Shown here: piece by piece, positions 10,640-22,232 of the stretch
Position numbering within the stretch: the stretch's first letter is position 1
How the letters are laid out: each line of letters opens with the position of its first letter
NCBI GenBank assembly: GCA_030035585.1
Contig: CM057471.1
Location: 98,854,819-98,918,818 of the forward strand
DNA length: 64,000 nucleotides
DNA from: Dugong dugon
Taxonomy: Eukaryota; Chordata; Mammalia; Sirenia; Dugongidae
Direction: 5' to 3'
Translations under genes and position numbers: made by a program
The notes under the pieces: generated by a model
Databases searched by the model: none
The model's input: only the letters and a program-made list of their open reading frames with translations
Told to the model about the DNA's origin: nothing

Positions 10640-10800
10640 ATGGTTGTCAGTCTCCCCTTTGAGGCTGTAAGCTATATATGGACATATATATATGGCTTAC
10701 GTTGGGCTGTTTCGCTCATTTTCCTATCCCCAGCCTTTTGGTTGGTACTTAACACATAGTACACATTCAGTAAACAGCTGTGGAATGAATTCATGAACGT
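10640..10800 (+). mobile_element. L2/MIR-type 3' tail
   Basis: 'ggttggtacttaacacatagtacacattcagtaaac' and 'tggaatgaattcatgaa' resemble the conserved CR1/L2-MIR ending. A near-palindrome lies at 10666-10700. Confidence 0.5.
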
Positions 10801-10922
10801 GCCCACTGCCGGTTCAGAGCATCAGCTGTTTGGGAATGGCTTCTTTGTGTTTCGTGGGCTCTTTCCCTCTCCTGACCTCACCGTCAGCAGGGTCTTCACC
10901 AGTTCCCTCTGTGACACAGTTT

Positions 10923-11385
10923 GGTATCTGTCTTAGTTTCCAAAGGCTGCCATAACCAAATATCACAAAGCGGTTGTTTTTAAAGAACACAAATGAATTG
11001 TCTCACAATTCTGAGGATGAGACATTTGAATGAGGGTATCAGCCGTGTCGACACCTTTGCTTTAAGAGAGGAACTGTCCCAAGTCTTTCTCGCAATGCTG
11101 GTGTGTGCTAGCAATCCTTAACATTTCTTTGCTGTTTGTAGATGATTCCTCACATGGTGCCCTCAGCTGGGTGTGTGTGACTCTGCATGTCTGTTCTTCC
11201 CTTTTATAAAACATCACTCAGAAATGTTTAGGACTAGGACCCATCTGCCCCTTCTCTGGTATGACTTTGTTAACCGGTAACATCTGCAAAGAAAAACCTT
11301 ATTTCCAAACAAGGTCACATTCACCAGTGCAAGGGTTAGGACTGGAACATATCTTTGTGGAGAATGCTATTCAATTCATAACACT
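10923..11385 (-). mobile_element. MLT1-like MaLR LTR, antisense
   Basis: Starts 'tgtcttagtttccaaaggctgcca', continues 'caattctgag' and 'tttccaaacaaggtcacattcacc' and ends in 'ttcaattcataaca', the reverse of an MLT1-type LTR. Confidence 0.75.
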
Positions 11386-11964
11386 GTATTTATATAAAGT
11401 ATACACCTAGTAATACGAGTACGTACAACTAAGGCTAAAAATCTATCCCGGGGCTTGACATTAGTTCAGACTGGGGGCCCCACTCAGATGCCTATAGGGA
11501 CCAGGCAGGTCCCATAAGTAAGAGAAACCGGTGAGTAGAGACGCAGCTGAAATGAAGACCCTTGTCCCCATGCAAGGAGGACAGTTGCCATTCAGCTTCT
11601 GCCAGTTGAGGCCATGCAGGAGGGTGGACCCAATGCTGACTTAAAGAAGAAGACATCCAAATGTTTGTATGAAATTGCCCAACTTTCCAATACTGGCAAT
11701 GAATGTATTTTTTTAAATAAGCCTGTTTCCTCCCCAGCTTCTTTTTTTTTTTTTTGATTCAACCTGCAGTCTGATGATTTTCGACTGTTGGTTTAGGTTA
11801 TCCATGCTGAATACGTTATTAGGAAAATTATACTGCTTTACTTCAATTGTAAAGATTTGTCATGCATTGTATTTATTAGGATTAGATTCTGCTACTGGTA
11901 ATATAAACCTGAAATAACAGTGGCTTAAAAATGATAGAGGTATATTTTTTTCTCAGATTAAAAA
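11386..11964. other. Unique sequence with a T-tract
   Basis: T-run at about 11741-11754. No family or credible coding frame recognised. Confidence 0.5.
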
Positions 11965-12900
11965 AATCCAGCGTCCACAATGAAATACCACTTCACACCT
12001 ACTAGGATGGCTATTATCTGAAAAATGGAAAACAACAAGTGTTGGCAAGTATGTGGAGAAATTGGAACTCTCATCCATTGTTGGCAGGACTTTAAAATGG
12101 TGTAGCTACTGTGGTAAACAGTTTGACCATTTATAAAAAGTTAAATATAGAATTATCATGTTGTTGCTGTTAGTGGCTATCAAGTCAATTCTGCACTCAC
12201 AGGGTTTTCAAGGCTGCGACCTTTTGGAAGCAGACGGCCAGGTCTTACTTCCGGGGTGCCTCTAAGTGGTTTTAAAATACCAACCTTTTGGTTAGTAGTT
12301 GAGTGCTTAACCATTTGTGCCACCAGAGACTACCTGGCATTATCATCTGACCCAGCAGTTGTGCTCCTAGGTATGTACCCAAAAGACTCACAAGCAGGGA
12401 CGCAAATAGGTACGTGTACATCGGTGTTCATTACAGCACTTTTCACTTTAGCCAAAAGGTGGAAACTCAAATGTCCATAGCAGATGAATGGATAAACGAA
12501 ATGTGGTATATACATACAATGCAATATTACCCAGCCATAAATAGAAATGAAGTTCTGATACATGGATAAACCTTGAAAACATTTTGCTAACTAAAATAAA
12601 CCAGACAAAAAAGAACAAAGATTGTATGATCCTACTTATATAAAATATCTAGAATAGGCAAAAGTATACAGACCAAAGTTTATTAGTGGTCATCAGGGGC
12701 ATGGGAGGCAGAAAGGGGAAGTTACTGCTTAAGAAGCACCGGGTTATTGTTAAGGATGATGAAAATAATTGAAAATGGATGGTGGTGGTGAATGTACAAC
12801 ATGATGAACATAATTAACGTCCGTGAATTGTGCACATGAAAATGTTGAAATACAAATGTTTTGTTATATATATATTTTACCACAATTAATAAAAAGAAAT
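11965..12900 (+). mobile_element. L1M-type 3' end, interrupted by a SINE
   Basis: 'gaaataccacttcacacctactaggatggctat' is the end of L1 ORF2, followed by 'atggataaaccttgaaaacat' and the 'ggtggtggtgaatgtacaac...ttaccacaatt' 3' end. It is split by the antisense SINE at 12164-12332. Confidence 0.88.
12164..12332 (-). mobile_element. AfroSINE variant, antisense, inserted in L1
   Basis: Tail 'gttagtggctatcaagtcaatt' on the left, tRNA head 'ccaaccttttggttagtagttg...cttaaccatttgtgccacc' on the right. ATTATCAT flanks both sides (about 12152 and 12338), a target duplication within the L1. Confidence 0.9.
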
Positions 12901-12993
12901 CCAGGGGTAGCTGGTCCATCCATACAGTGGTGGCTCCATGATTGTTCTATATTTCTGCGGCTTCTCTCATTCTGCTCTTCTATCTTTAACACA

Positions 12994-13147
12994 GAGAACT
13001 GGTGGTGCAGTAGTTAAGAGCTAGGCGGCTAACCAAAAGGTCGACAGTTTGAATCCATCAGCTACTCCTTGGAAATCACATGGGGTATTTCTACTCTGCC
13101 CTATAAGGTCACTGTGAGTCAGAATTGACTCAAGAGCAATGGATTTT
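12994..13147 (+). mobile_element. AfroSINE
   Basis: 'gaactggtggtgcagtagttaag' head, 'aaaaggtcgacagtttgaatcc' box B region, 'cactgtgagtcagaattgac' tail. Confidence 0.9.
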
Positions 13148-14005
13148 CTTCAGGTTATTTTTAGCACATGGCTTATAGCTTCAAAGTTGACTCATGGTCC
13201 CAAAATGGCTGCTGTGCTGCAGCTGTTACATTCAAGTTCTGAGCAGAAAGACAAAGGAAGGGGAGAAGGATGCGTGCCTCCCAGTTGAGTAAACCTGCTT
13301 TAAAGAATTTTCCTGGAAGCCCTTTCTGAAAACTTTCACTTGCACGTTTGCCACCTCTACCTGCAATGGAGGATGGAAATTTTTTAACTAAGTATAATGC
13401 TATACCCAACAACACTGGTGTCTGTTACTGAGGAAGAAGGGGAGAGTTGATATTGGGTAGGCAACCAGCATTCTCTCCCACTCACATCTATTATAATCTA
13501 GGGCACTGAAACTCAAAGGTCAATAATAGAGTCCTTATCATCCTGAAGGAACTTAAAGTGCAAGAGAAATCGTGCCATAAGACAGCTAATTGTGCAAGTA
13601 TGTCTTAGCATTACGCTGATGAGATCAGTGGAGTGCTATGGGAACACAGAGGGCAGAACAAGGAACTTGCTTGGGTGTGACATTGGACAGGTCACAAGTG
13701 ATAGATCCAGAAATTCAGCCTAAGTTTCATGGCTACAAATTCTGGGTTCTTTTTGTTATACCATGCTGCTTGCGAAAGGATACAGTATTTCTAGAGTCTT
13801 AAAAATAACATGCTTTTTACCCACACTGAAGCCAGCACAACCTGGTACCACCATCCCCAAGTCCCACGCTGCTGCCTCCCATCACTGCAACCATGATTTG
13901 AGCTTGCTTTCATTGAACGTAACATCAAAGCCAGATTGAACGGATGGATCCTGGTCTGAGCTTTCTCGATAGTTCCGACTCTTCTGGGATGTTTCTTGGG
14001 ATCAT
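13148..14005. other. Unique sequence
   Basis: No recognised repeat beyond weak L2-like similarity near 13490-13700 ('cctgaaggaacttaaagtg'). The 80-codon minus frame at 13173-13415 is unsupported. Confidence 0.5.
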
Positions 14006-14171
14006 GTTATTGCTGTTGTTTCATGCCATCGAATCGATTCTGACTCATAGCAACCCTATAAGGCAAAGTAGAACTGCCTCATAGGGTTTCCAAGGAGAGG
14101 CTGGTGGATTCAACCTGCTCACCTTTTGGTTAACGGCCTCAGGTCTTAACCACTTTGCCACCAGGGCTCCT
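14006..14171 (-). mobile_element. AfroSINE, antisense
   Basis: 'catcgaatcgattctgactcatagcaacc' tail, 'catagggtttccaagg' body, 'cttaaccactttgccaccagggctcc' head in reverse. Confidence 0.93.
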
Positions 14172-14829
14172 TTATGCCTGCATGAAAGTGGGCTCACTGG
14201 GATTCACAGCTTCTCTATGCAACCCAGCCATCCCAGAAAGGGTATTGCAGCATGCAGAGGAGGTCTCTTGAAAACCAGTTGCTTGCAATGTCTGAATCTC
14301 TTCTTGCAAATGTGTTTGAACAGCTCTCAAATAGGACCATATAACTTTCATCATCCAAGAAAATTAATACTCTCGCCTGCCTTGTTCCCCATCATTACTT
14401 TCCTTTCAGCCTCAACATTTAGTCAATTACAGTCATTTCAAAGCAGTAAATTCCATTTTCTGATCCGTTTGTTTAATGTAGCTGTCCCAAAATCTGGACC
14501 AGGCATCTCTCTTTTCCTTTCGCTTTACTCTTTCTTCCTCCCATCCAGCTAGACAAGAAACTGCTGTGTGTTCTTTTTCCCTTTCTCTTTGTAAGACGAT
14601 ATTCACTGCACTGGCCCAGTGAGCAGAACAGGAAGGATTTCATACTCCCAAGAAATCTTCCAGTTATCACAGCATGCAGTCAGCAGATAGGAATACTAAT
14701 AAAGTTAAAATTAAATCAGCTGCAGGAATGTGCTTGCCAGTATGCACAAATAATTCTTTAAAGAATGCACTCTCCCAGCTTAAAGAAGAAAAAAAAAGCA
14801 TAGTAATGTATTTTATTGTTAGCTATTGA
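14172..14829. other. Unique sequence
   Basis: The plus-strand 111-codon frame at 14217-14552 is serine/leucine/phenylalanine-rich with no domain, typical of a pyrimidine-rich strand. Nothing else recognised. Confidence 0.5.
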
Positions 14830-15023
14830 AAAAATCTATTGCTATAGAGTCAATTCCAATTCATAGCAACCCTATAGGATAGAGTAGAACTTACCCACAG
14901 GGTTTACAAGGCTGTAAATCTTTACAGAAGCAGACTGCCACATCTTTCTCCCACGGAGTGGCTGGTGGGTTCGAACCAACAACCTTTCAGTCAGCAGCCT
15001 AGCACTTAACCACTTCACCACCA
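14830..15023 (-). mobile_element. AfroSINE long form, antisense
   Basis: Includes the 'gtaaatctttacagaagcagactgccacatc' insert of the long form and the 'gggttcgaaccaacaacc' head in reverse. Confidence 0.92.
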
Positions 15024-15024
15024 A

Positions 15025-15176
15025 ACTCGTTGCCTTCAAGTCGATTCCAACTAGTAGTGACCCTATGAGACAGAGTAGAACTGCCCCACAAGGTTTCCAA
15101 GGAATGGCTGGTGGATTTGAACTGCTGACCTTTTCATTAGCAGCCAAGAGCTTAACTATTGCACCACCAGGGCTCC
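15025..15176 (-). mobile_element. AfroSINE short form, antisense
   Basis: Directly follows the previous copy in the same orientation: 'ccttcaagtcgattccaac' tail, 'gcaccaccagggctcc' head. Confidence 0.92.
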
Positions 15177-15438
15177 ACTGCACTGCCAAGGCTCCTTAAA
15201 TTATTGATAGTGACTCTTAAGTATATAGAATTGAGGAAGCATATGGCAATACCAGAATGCAAAAGTAGGATTAAAGCAAGTTTGTTAATGAAATGATTAC
15301 ATCATAGCCATTTAATAATGGGACTAAATTCTCAAAGAGCCCTCCACCGAGCAGCTGTTCCAGGGGGTGGTCTGCAAAATAAGGGGCCCACAGCTGCATC
15401 AGACACTGCTCATTCACAACTTCAGATTCTCTCAGTGC
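15177..15438. other. Unique sequence
   Basis: Nothing recognised. Confidence 0.5.
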
Positions 15439-15679
15439 ATTAGTTTCCTATGGGGTCCTTGGGTGGTACAAATTGTTTGTTCTTGGCTACTAACTGAAAG
15501 GTTGGCAGTTCAAACTCACCCAGTAGCACCATGGAAGAAAGGCCTGGCAATTTGCTTCCATAAATATTACTGCTAAGAAAATCCCATGGAGAAGTTCTAC
15601 TCTGTAGCAGATGGGGTTGCTATGAGTCGGAACCAACTCAACAATGGGTTTTTTTTTTTTTTTTTCAATTAGTTTCCTA
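15439..15679 (+). mobile_element. AfroSINE variant inserted in an MLT1-like LTR
   Basis: The SINE occupies about 15451-15667 ('ggggtccttgggtggtacaaattg' to a poly(T)-like tail). ATTAGTTTCCTA at 15439-15450 is repeated exactly at 15668-15679, a 12-bp target duplication in the start of the antisense LTR that follows. Confidence 0.95.
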
Positions 15680-16070
15680 GGGCCACCATCACACTGTACT
15701 ACAAAATGGGTGGTATATAAGAGCAGAAATGTATTGTCTCACAATTCTGTGGCCTAGAAGTTCTGGTTCCTGGCATCGGCAGGGCTATGTTCTCTCTGAA
15801 AGCTCTAGAAGAAATTCTTTCTTGTCTTGCCAGGCTTCTGGTAGCCCGGATGTCCCTTGGTTTGCAGCTGCTCCATAAATCCATGGTCATATGGCCAGCT
15901 TCCCTTTGTCTGTCTCTCTGTGTCTCTCTTCTCTTTATTAAGGACACCACTCAGACTGAATTAGGACCCACTCTGCTCCAGTATGACCTCATCTTAACTG
16001 ATAGCATCTTCAAAGACCCTATTTCCAAACAAGGTCATGTTCATAGGTACAGGGGTGAGGACTTCAACAT
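15668..16070 (-). mobile_element. MLT1-like MaLR LTR, antisense
   Basis: 'attagtttcctagggcca...cacaattctgtgg' through 'atttccaaacaaggtcatgttcat'. Its other end is cut by the L1 3' end at 16075. Confidence 0.8.
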
Positions 16071-16074
16071 AGCT

Positions 16075-16205
16075 GTTTTTTTTTTTTTTTTTCTTTTTTT
16101 GTGCTTTAGGTGAACGTTTACAGAGCAAATTAGTTTCTCATTCAAAAATTTATACACAAATTGTTTCGTGACATTGGTCACAATGTTTTGTGATATTGAC
16201 ACGAT
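16075..16205 (-). mobile_element. L1 3' end (afrotherian-type), very short, antisense
   Basis: Poly(T) followed by 'gtgctttaggtgaacgtttacagagcaaattag', the same 3' terminal block as at 6510 and 33040. Severely 5'-truncated. Confidence 0.85.
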
Positions 16206-16739
16206 TCCATCTACAACGCTCAGCCTCATCTGCCTCCTTAGTGGCAACTTTTGGGTGCCTGCCTGCGTGTGGGCAGGGCTGTGTGTACACGAAGGCAGGT
16301 ACAAGGTGGGAACTGCTAGGTGCTCAGGCTTGCAGAACCTCGAAGTGGTGAAGTTAAGGCCTGGTAGGCAAACTTTGACTAGCTGTGAAGGGAGGCAGTG
16401 GATAACTGCTTCTCCCTTCCTCTTCCTAATAGACAGCCCCAAAACACATTCCATCCAGAAATTTGAGATGTCTCTGGGATCAGGTCACCAATGGCCCTGG
16501 AGGTGGCCAGACCCAGGAAACACTTTGCTCCAGCCCTTCCTCTGTCTGTGCCAGGCTGGGCTTCTGTCCTTTACTCTGGTTCCCCGGATTGCACTTCCCA
16601 CTGGAAAGCTTGCACTTAAGACTTTGTTTACAGCTCTGTTTTCTGGGAAACCCAGACAAAAATACAGTTGTTCAGAAGGAGCAGTGTGTATAAGTACACA
16701 CACACATATACATGCACACACACTTCAAAGTGGCCAACC
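16206..16739. other. Unique, relatively GC-rich sequence
   Basis: A 200-codon open frame crosses 16168-16770 on the plus strand. It begins inside the L1 fragment and ends in a CA repeat, lacks any domain I recognise and overlaps other open frames on both strands, so I do not call it a gene. Confidence 0.5.
16683..16722. repeat. (CA)n-rich tract
   Basis: Interrupted CA run. Confidence 0.7.
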
Positions 16740-17290
16740 GCAGAGCAGATGTAACGGGGCAAGAACATGAAGGCTGCTCTGAAGAGAAGGGCCTGACTAG
16801 GATAAGGTGAGGGAAGAAGAACCCAGACAAGCATGAGACATGTACAAAGATGGTCCTCTTGGTTTCCTGGTGTGCTCACCTATTCCTTACTGAAAATAAA
16901 CTCTCATTTCAATGACTTTGGCAATTGGTAAATCAGTCTCAGCCTGTAAGGGATGGATTGCATCCTGGCCACTTCATTAGGTCCCTCCCTTGGCTTTTGA
17001 GCAAAGGTTTGATGACTCCTCATTGTTCTCGGAAAGACTCTCACCTTTCCAGAGGTGGGTTTAGGAGGGGTGGGGAGTGATGATAAGCACACAACTCATA
17101 ACCTCATAGGGCATTGTGGGGATTAATAAGAATCTTTGAAAAACACAACACCAAGGTATTCATAAATAACATCAATGACTATTATTAACTTCACTGGTCA
17201 ATACCTTGTCCATCAAGTGATCTGTGGGCAATTACAGCTGGTAACACCAAGAATTGACACAAGGAGTGTTGAGGAAATAAATATGCACTT
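16725..17290 (+). repeat. Low-copy duplicated segment, copy 2 (block order B-A)
   Basis: Block B (about 16725-16908, 'ggggcaagaacatgaagg' to 'ctctcatttcaatgactttgg') then block A (to about 17270). Matches 5436-6000 with the two blocks swapped. Confidence 0.7.
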
Positions 17291-17579
17291 GGGAATTGCC
17301 ACGCACCAGATCCCGTCTCTGAAAAGCCATGGTGCCCATCAGCTTCTGAAAGGTGCAGAGGACCTCTGCACTTTACAAAACAAACAAGCAAACAAAAATG
17401 GCTAACTGCTTCACTTGATTATACACAGCGGTTCCCAAAATCATATGACTGTGAAACTCATTTGGAAAACAGCTCTTCAAAACTGATTACAAGACGTACA
17501 CCCCGGGCAATGGAGATGTAAGGGTCACTGTATCCTCATCAAGGATTTAGAGCTGTTTCTCAGAGTTTATTTACCTGGG

Positions 17580-18004
17580 TGCTGTGGTGGGTTGAATGGT
17601 GGCCCTTCAAAAGATATTTCTATGTCCTAACTCCAAAAACTTGTGAATGTGACCTTATTTGGAAAAAAGGTCTTTACAGCTATAATTAAGTTAAGAATCT
17701 TAAAATGAGAAAATCATCCTGGATTAACCAAGCGGGCCCTCAATCCAATGACAAGTGTCTTATAAGAGACAGAATTGGGGAAGGCCATGTGAAGGCAGAG
17801 CAGAGATTGAAGCCAAAGAAGGCCTGGAGCCACCAGAAGCTGAAAGAAACAAGGAAAGATTCTCCCTTAGCACCTGCAGGGGAAGTGTGGCCCTGCTAAT
17901 ATTTGGTTTTGGACTGCTAGCCTCCAGAACTGTGAAAGAATAGATTTCTGTTGTTTTAAGCCACCCAGTTGGTGGTAATTCATTAGCCACAAGAGACTAA
18001 TACA
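17580..18004 (+). mobile_element. MLT1-like MaLR LTR
   Basis: 'gctgtggtgggttgaatgg', 'gtgaccttatttggaaaaaaggtc', 'agcctccagaactgtgaaagaatagatttctg' and 'agccacaagagactaatacag'. A nearly complete ancient LTR. Confidence 0.85.
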
Positions 18005-18307
18005 GATGCTATTGTGCCTAATGGGCCTAATGGGAAGACACATGGAAAGGAACTTGCCTTATCACCAGAACAGCTGAATCTGGAGTTGTCTAAGTTCTAA
18101 GCGTGCTTTCCTTGGGGCTGTTTCTTATAAGAGAGCAGCTGAGGGCCATGTTTTATCTCAAGAAGTTTAATTTTTTTTTCATAAATTAAATTATATTTTA
18201 AAAATTCTCTAGATTAACTTGGAAAGTGCCATGACAAATCAGCAAGTGGCTATTTGCTTTTGCAAAGCTGTCTCTTTGATGGTTCCTTCCCCTGTCTTCC
18301 TTTTCTT
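18005..18307. other. Unique sequence
   Basis: Nothing recognised. Confidence 0.5.
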
Positions 18308-18513
18308 GGAGTCCCCGGGGGGTGCAAACGGTTAATGTGCTTGGATGATAACCAAAAGGTTAGAGGTTTAAGTCCACCCAGAGGCACCTCAGAAGAAAAG
18401 CCTGGCTATCTACTTCCAAAAAATCAGCCATGGACAACCCTATGGAGCACAGTTCTACTCTGACACGCATAGGATCACCATGACTCAGAGTTGACTCCAT
18501 GACAACTGTTTCC
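18308..18513 (+). mobile_element. AfroSINE variant
   Basis: 'ggagtccccggggggtgcaaacgg' head, 'cctcagaagaaaagcctggc' body with the 'aaaaatcagcca' block, 'gagttgactccatgacaact' tail. Confidence 0.9.
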
Positions 18514-18530
18514 TCCCCATCTTAGATTAC

Positions 18531-18743
18531 AGGGATCCCTGGGTGCCACATAGAGTCTGCACTCGTCAGCTAACCTAAAGGTTGGTGGTTCGAACCTACC
18601 TAGTGGCACCATGGAAGAAAAGCTTGGCTATCTGCTTCTGTAAAGATTATAGCCAAGAAAACCCCATGGAGCGGCTCTATTCTGTAACACATGGGGTCAC
18701 CATGAGTCAGAACTGACCTAACGGGCACTAGGCTAGATTTTTT
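18531..18743 (+). mobile_element. AfroSINE variant
   Basis: 'gggatccctgggtgccac' head, box B 'ggttcgaacct', 'gattatagccaagaaaacccc' body, T-rich tail. Confidence 0.9.
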
Positions 18744-19189
18744 TGCTGTTGTTACTATGTGAGTTTGCACATAATGGGGTGCACCTGCACCCCATCCAAG
18801 CCTTTGCTCTATGCTGTGAATTTCCAGGGCGCCTGCATTCCCGCCACCGCCAAACTGTCAGCCACACTATAAAGTCTGCAGGACAGCCTCAGGGCTACAG
18901 TAAGCAGCACAGAGACTCTTGAAAAAGTGCCAGATGGATAACACAGTGACAGCTTTGGATTCCTTCCAGGGCCCAGAAAAGAAGCACTGCAGATACAGTC
19001 ATTTCTTCACAGGGACTTTAGAGAAGGGAGGAAAAAAAAAGTTATTAATGACTCTAAAATCTTTCCAGAGTCAGAAGTAAACAGACTTAGAAACGAGCAT
19101 ATATTTCACATGGAAGTCTTCACAGGACGTTTGTAGGAATTACAGCCTTGTTGGAGGGAAGGAAGGGCTAGACCAGAGACAAGGGGCTT
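18744..19189. other. Unique sequence
   Basis: Contains a polypyrimidine/AG at about 18965-18979 followed by an open stretch, but the frame quickly becomes lysine runs; not called. Confidence 0.5.
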
Positions 19190-19350
19190 GGATTGAGGTT
19201 CTGACTCGGCCGCACGCTACCAAGAGCCCCTTGTTGCCTGAGTTCTGCTTTCTTCCTCTATGAAAGGGTCAGGTGATGTGCCTGCTTCTCAGGGTTACTG
19301 TGAGGGTGAGATGAGATGGCCTGAAATAAATACAGTTTGTAAAGGTGTTA
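19190..19350 (+). mobile_element. MIR SINE
   Basis: 'gaggttctgactcggc...', 'cttcctctatgaaagggtcagg', 'ctcagggttactgtgagggtgagatgag'. Standard MIR core and 3' part. Confidence 0.7.
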
Positions 19351-19929
19351 TCTGTCACGCAGATTTCCAGTATCATTGTGAATGGTCCCAAAGGGCATTT
19401 TCCTATAAGGGACATTATTATTCTCTATGAAGCAGGCAGGTGTCTTAGATATCCAGATTCTTGTTTCTTTATTTGAGAAAACAGGTTCCTATGGAGATTC
19501 CTTGCCTTGTGAGATAGTCAAAGATGTATGTGAGCTGTGGCCCACTTGAGCATGCAGTGGCTGCGGGGCGCCATTGGTACAGTTTGCAGTTAGGGGACCT
19601 ATAGTGAGTCCATGGAGTTACATCCAAGAATTAGGATACTCATTTTGGGTGACACAACTAAAGAAAGGTATAACCTCTAAATACCCCCCAGTCATGGGAA
19701 TATTATAAGCCTGCAAATGTTGCCACCCCAGTCTCCCGTTGTTCTTAACAAAATAGGTCATCAAGTGGAACAAGAAGCTGAACATATTTTCCCATAGAAA
19801 TTACGCATAATTATGGGTCTCTATTCCTATTCAAGAACTTGGCATTCATTAGTCACTGATATGCTGTAGAAAGCAAGATACCGCAACTCCAAATCACTAT
19901 ACTTATTAAACTAGAAATATTATGGCCTG
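19351..19929. other. Unique sequence
   Basis: Nothing recognised. Confidence 0.5.
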
Positions 19930-20060
19930 AGTTGTGGACAGTTAGAACTAGAAGGGACCTTAAAGATGACTCAGCCCAACCCCTCCTTTCAGAGACGGTA
20001 ACCAAGGCACCAGAGGTTCCTGGTGACTAGTCCAATATTTACCTCACATACTGCTCTACC
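19930..20060 (+). repeat. Ancient mammalian interspersed repeat
   Basis: 'gttagaactagaagggaccttaaagatgac...cccaacccctcctttcagaga' is a motif common to old mammalian repeats. Family not assigned. Confidence 0.45.
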
Positions 20061-20099
20061 TTGACTAAGCCCTATGTGAAGTCTATGGTGTCCCTACTG

Positions 20100-21660
20100 G
20101 CTATTCAAAGAGGTCACAAACCCCATAAAACCATACTTTTTATAGATGGAAAAACTAACTCATGATTTTAAGAACTACCACAAAGCTACAGTAATAGAAA
20201 CAGTGTGGTCCTGGTATAAGGATCAAAATGCAGGCCAATGGAAAAGAAATGAGAATTCAGAAATAAACCCACACATCTATGGGCAATTGCTTTTTTTTTT
20301 AACTTTTTTCCTCTTGATTTTAATTTTTGTGTGGTGACATTTTTTAAATGTGTAAGTTACAAATCATTTGCCTTTTCAGTATTCTTCACTTGTACAATTC
20401 AGTGACGTCAGTTCTGCGTATCATGTTGCTCAACCATTAGCATAATTTGTTTCCAGGTTTTCTCATCACCCTTAATAGAATCTCAGTGTCCCCTCCGCAG
20501 TGAGTCCCATTTTGTCCCTCCCTTCTCCTCCATCCCTGGTAATCACTAATGAAATTTGGGCTCTATACACTTTAAGAGAAATTGATTTTTTATAAGGGTA
20601 CCAACTCTATTTAGTGGGGACAGAATAGTCTCTTCAACAGATAGTGCTGGGACAACTGGATCTCCACATGCAAAAGAATGAAGTTAGACCCAAACCTCAT
20701 ACCATATATGAAAGTAACTCAAAGTGGATAAATAACCTAAATATAAAAGCTAAAACCATAAAACTTTTAGAAAAAAACATAGGGGGAAGCTCCAAGATCT
20801 TTTTTTAGGTAATGGATTCTTAGATATGACATCAAAAGCGTGATCAACAAGAGAAAAAAATAAACTGGACTTCATCAAAATTAAAAATTTTGTGCATCAA
20901 GAGACTAACAACCCAATTAAAAATGGGCAAAAGACATGAACAGACAATTCTCCAAAGAAGATATACAAATGACTGACATGTACATGAACATATGCTCGAT
21001 GCTATTTGTCATTAGGAAAATACAAATCAAAACCACAATGAGATACCACTTCACACCCACTAGGATGGCTATTTTTTTAAAATTGAAAATAAGTGTTGGC
21101 AAGGATATGGAGAAATCCGAACACCCTCACATTGCTGGTGAGAATGTAAAATGGTGCAGCTGCTGTGGAAAACAGTTTGGCAGTTTCCAAAAAAGTTAAA
21201 CATAGAAATACTATATGACCCAGCAATTTCCCTCCTAGGTATATACCCAAAAGAATCAAAAAGACACATGTACAGAGTGTTCATTGCAGCGTTATTCACA
21301 ATAGCAAAAAATGGAAACAACTGAAGAGCGTCTTGAATGGAAAAACAAATTGTGGTATATACACAATGAAGTATTATTCAGTAATAAAGACAAATGAAAT
21401 TCTGATATATGCCACTACATGGATAAACCTTGAAAACATTATGCTGAGTAAATATACCAGACACAAAAGAACAAATAGATCCACTTACCCCACTTACATA
21501 AAATATCTAGACTAGGTAAATCCATTGAGACAAAAGAAGATTGGTGGTCAGCAGAGGGTGGGGAGATGGGAGGAATGGAGGCAAAATCATCATAGTGACC
21601 ACTTAAAATTGGTGAATTGTATTTTATATGAGTTATTCTGCAATGGAGATTAAAAAAAAA
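20100..21660 (+). mobile_element. L1M ORF2 C-terminal region and 3' UTR, with nested insertion
   Basis: 20150-20290 ('agctacagtaatagaaacagtgtgg') resumes at about 20580 ('gagaaattgattttttataaggg') and runs through 'agataccacttcacacccactaggatgg' and the '3-prime ctactcagtaataaag-like' block to a 3' end near 21660. All ORF2 frames are broken. Interrupted by an antisense L1 3' end. Confidence 0.88.
20291..20580 (-). mobile_element. L1 3' end (second type), antisense, nested in L1
   Basis: T-run at 20291 then 'ttttaatttttgtgtggtgacat' and 'ttgtacaattcagtgacgtcag'. The same 3' UTR type recurs at 33166-33374. It separates two parts of one L1 ORF2. Confidence 0.75.
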
Positions 21661-21784
21661 CTCGGAGTTTAAGAAGCTTGCTTAAATTTGTACAGTTCCA
21701 AGCCATCTGAAAGTAATTGATATCCATTACAGTCACTATAGTTACCACTAACTAGTTGTACAACCTGAAGCAAGCCACTTAATC

Positions 21785-21900
21785 TAGACCTTCCTTCTCA
21801 AAAGAGTGGTCTGTGGATCAGTAGCACCTGCGAGCTTGTTAGAAATGCAGACTCTCAGGCCTCACCCTAGACCTGCTGAATCAGAATCTGCATTTGAAAG
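21785..21900 (-). mobile_element. MER5A-like hAT relic
   Basis: 'gtggtctgtggatcagtagcacctg...gagcttgttagaaatgcag' and 'tgctgaatcagaatctgcatttgaaa' match the MER5A pattern. Orientation is by recollection of the consensus. Confidence 0.65.
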
Positions 21901-22232
21901 TTCCTATGAGAAGCATTCCTCCTTTCCTCACCTATGAACAAGGCCAGGGAAGGAGGTGTGCTAGGCCTTCCTTTTCAGCTCTAAAATCCTCTGATTTCTT
22001 CTCTCCTTTGCTTTCCACACCCCACAGTTTTCCCACTTCCAAAATAGTCGAAGGAGAGAAGAGGTCACAAGAGACAGCCTCAGCTCCAAGCCAAGGGAAA
22101 GGAAAGCCAGCTGGGCTGATTTCTTCTAACTGGTGATGATGGTTTGGGGATGTTATAAATTGATTGTTTATAACTAGCTTCAGGGTTGTTCATTGAACCA
22201 AATCACAGAACCACCCATCTCCTGACTCCACC
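21901..22232. other. Unique sequence
   Basis: Nothing recognised; the 80-codon frame at 21894-22136 has no domain. Confidence 0.5.

Noticed and set aside
16168-16770. 200-codon plus-strand open frame
   Set aside because: Starts inside an L1 3' end, ends in a CA microsatellite, shows no domain, and overlaps similar open frames on the other strand.
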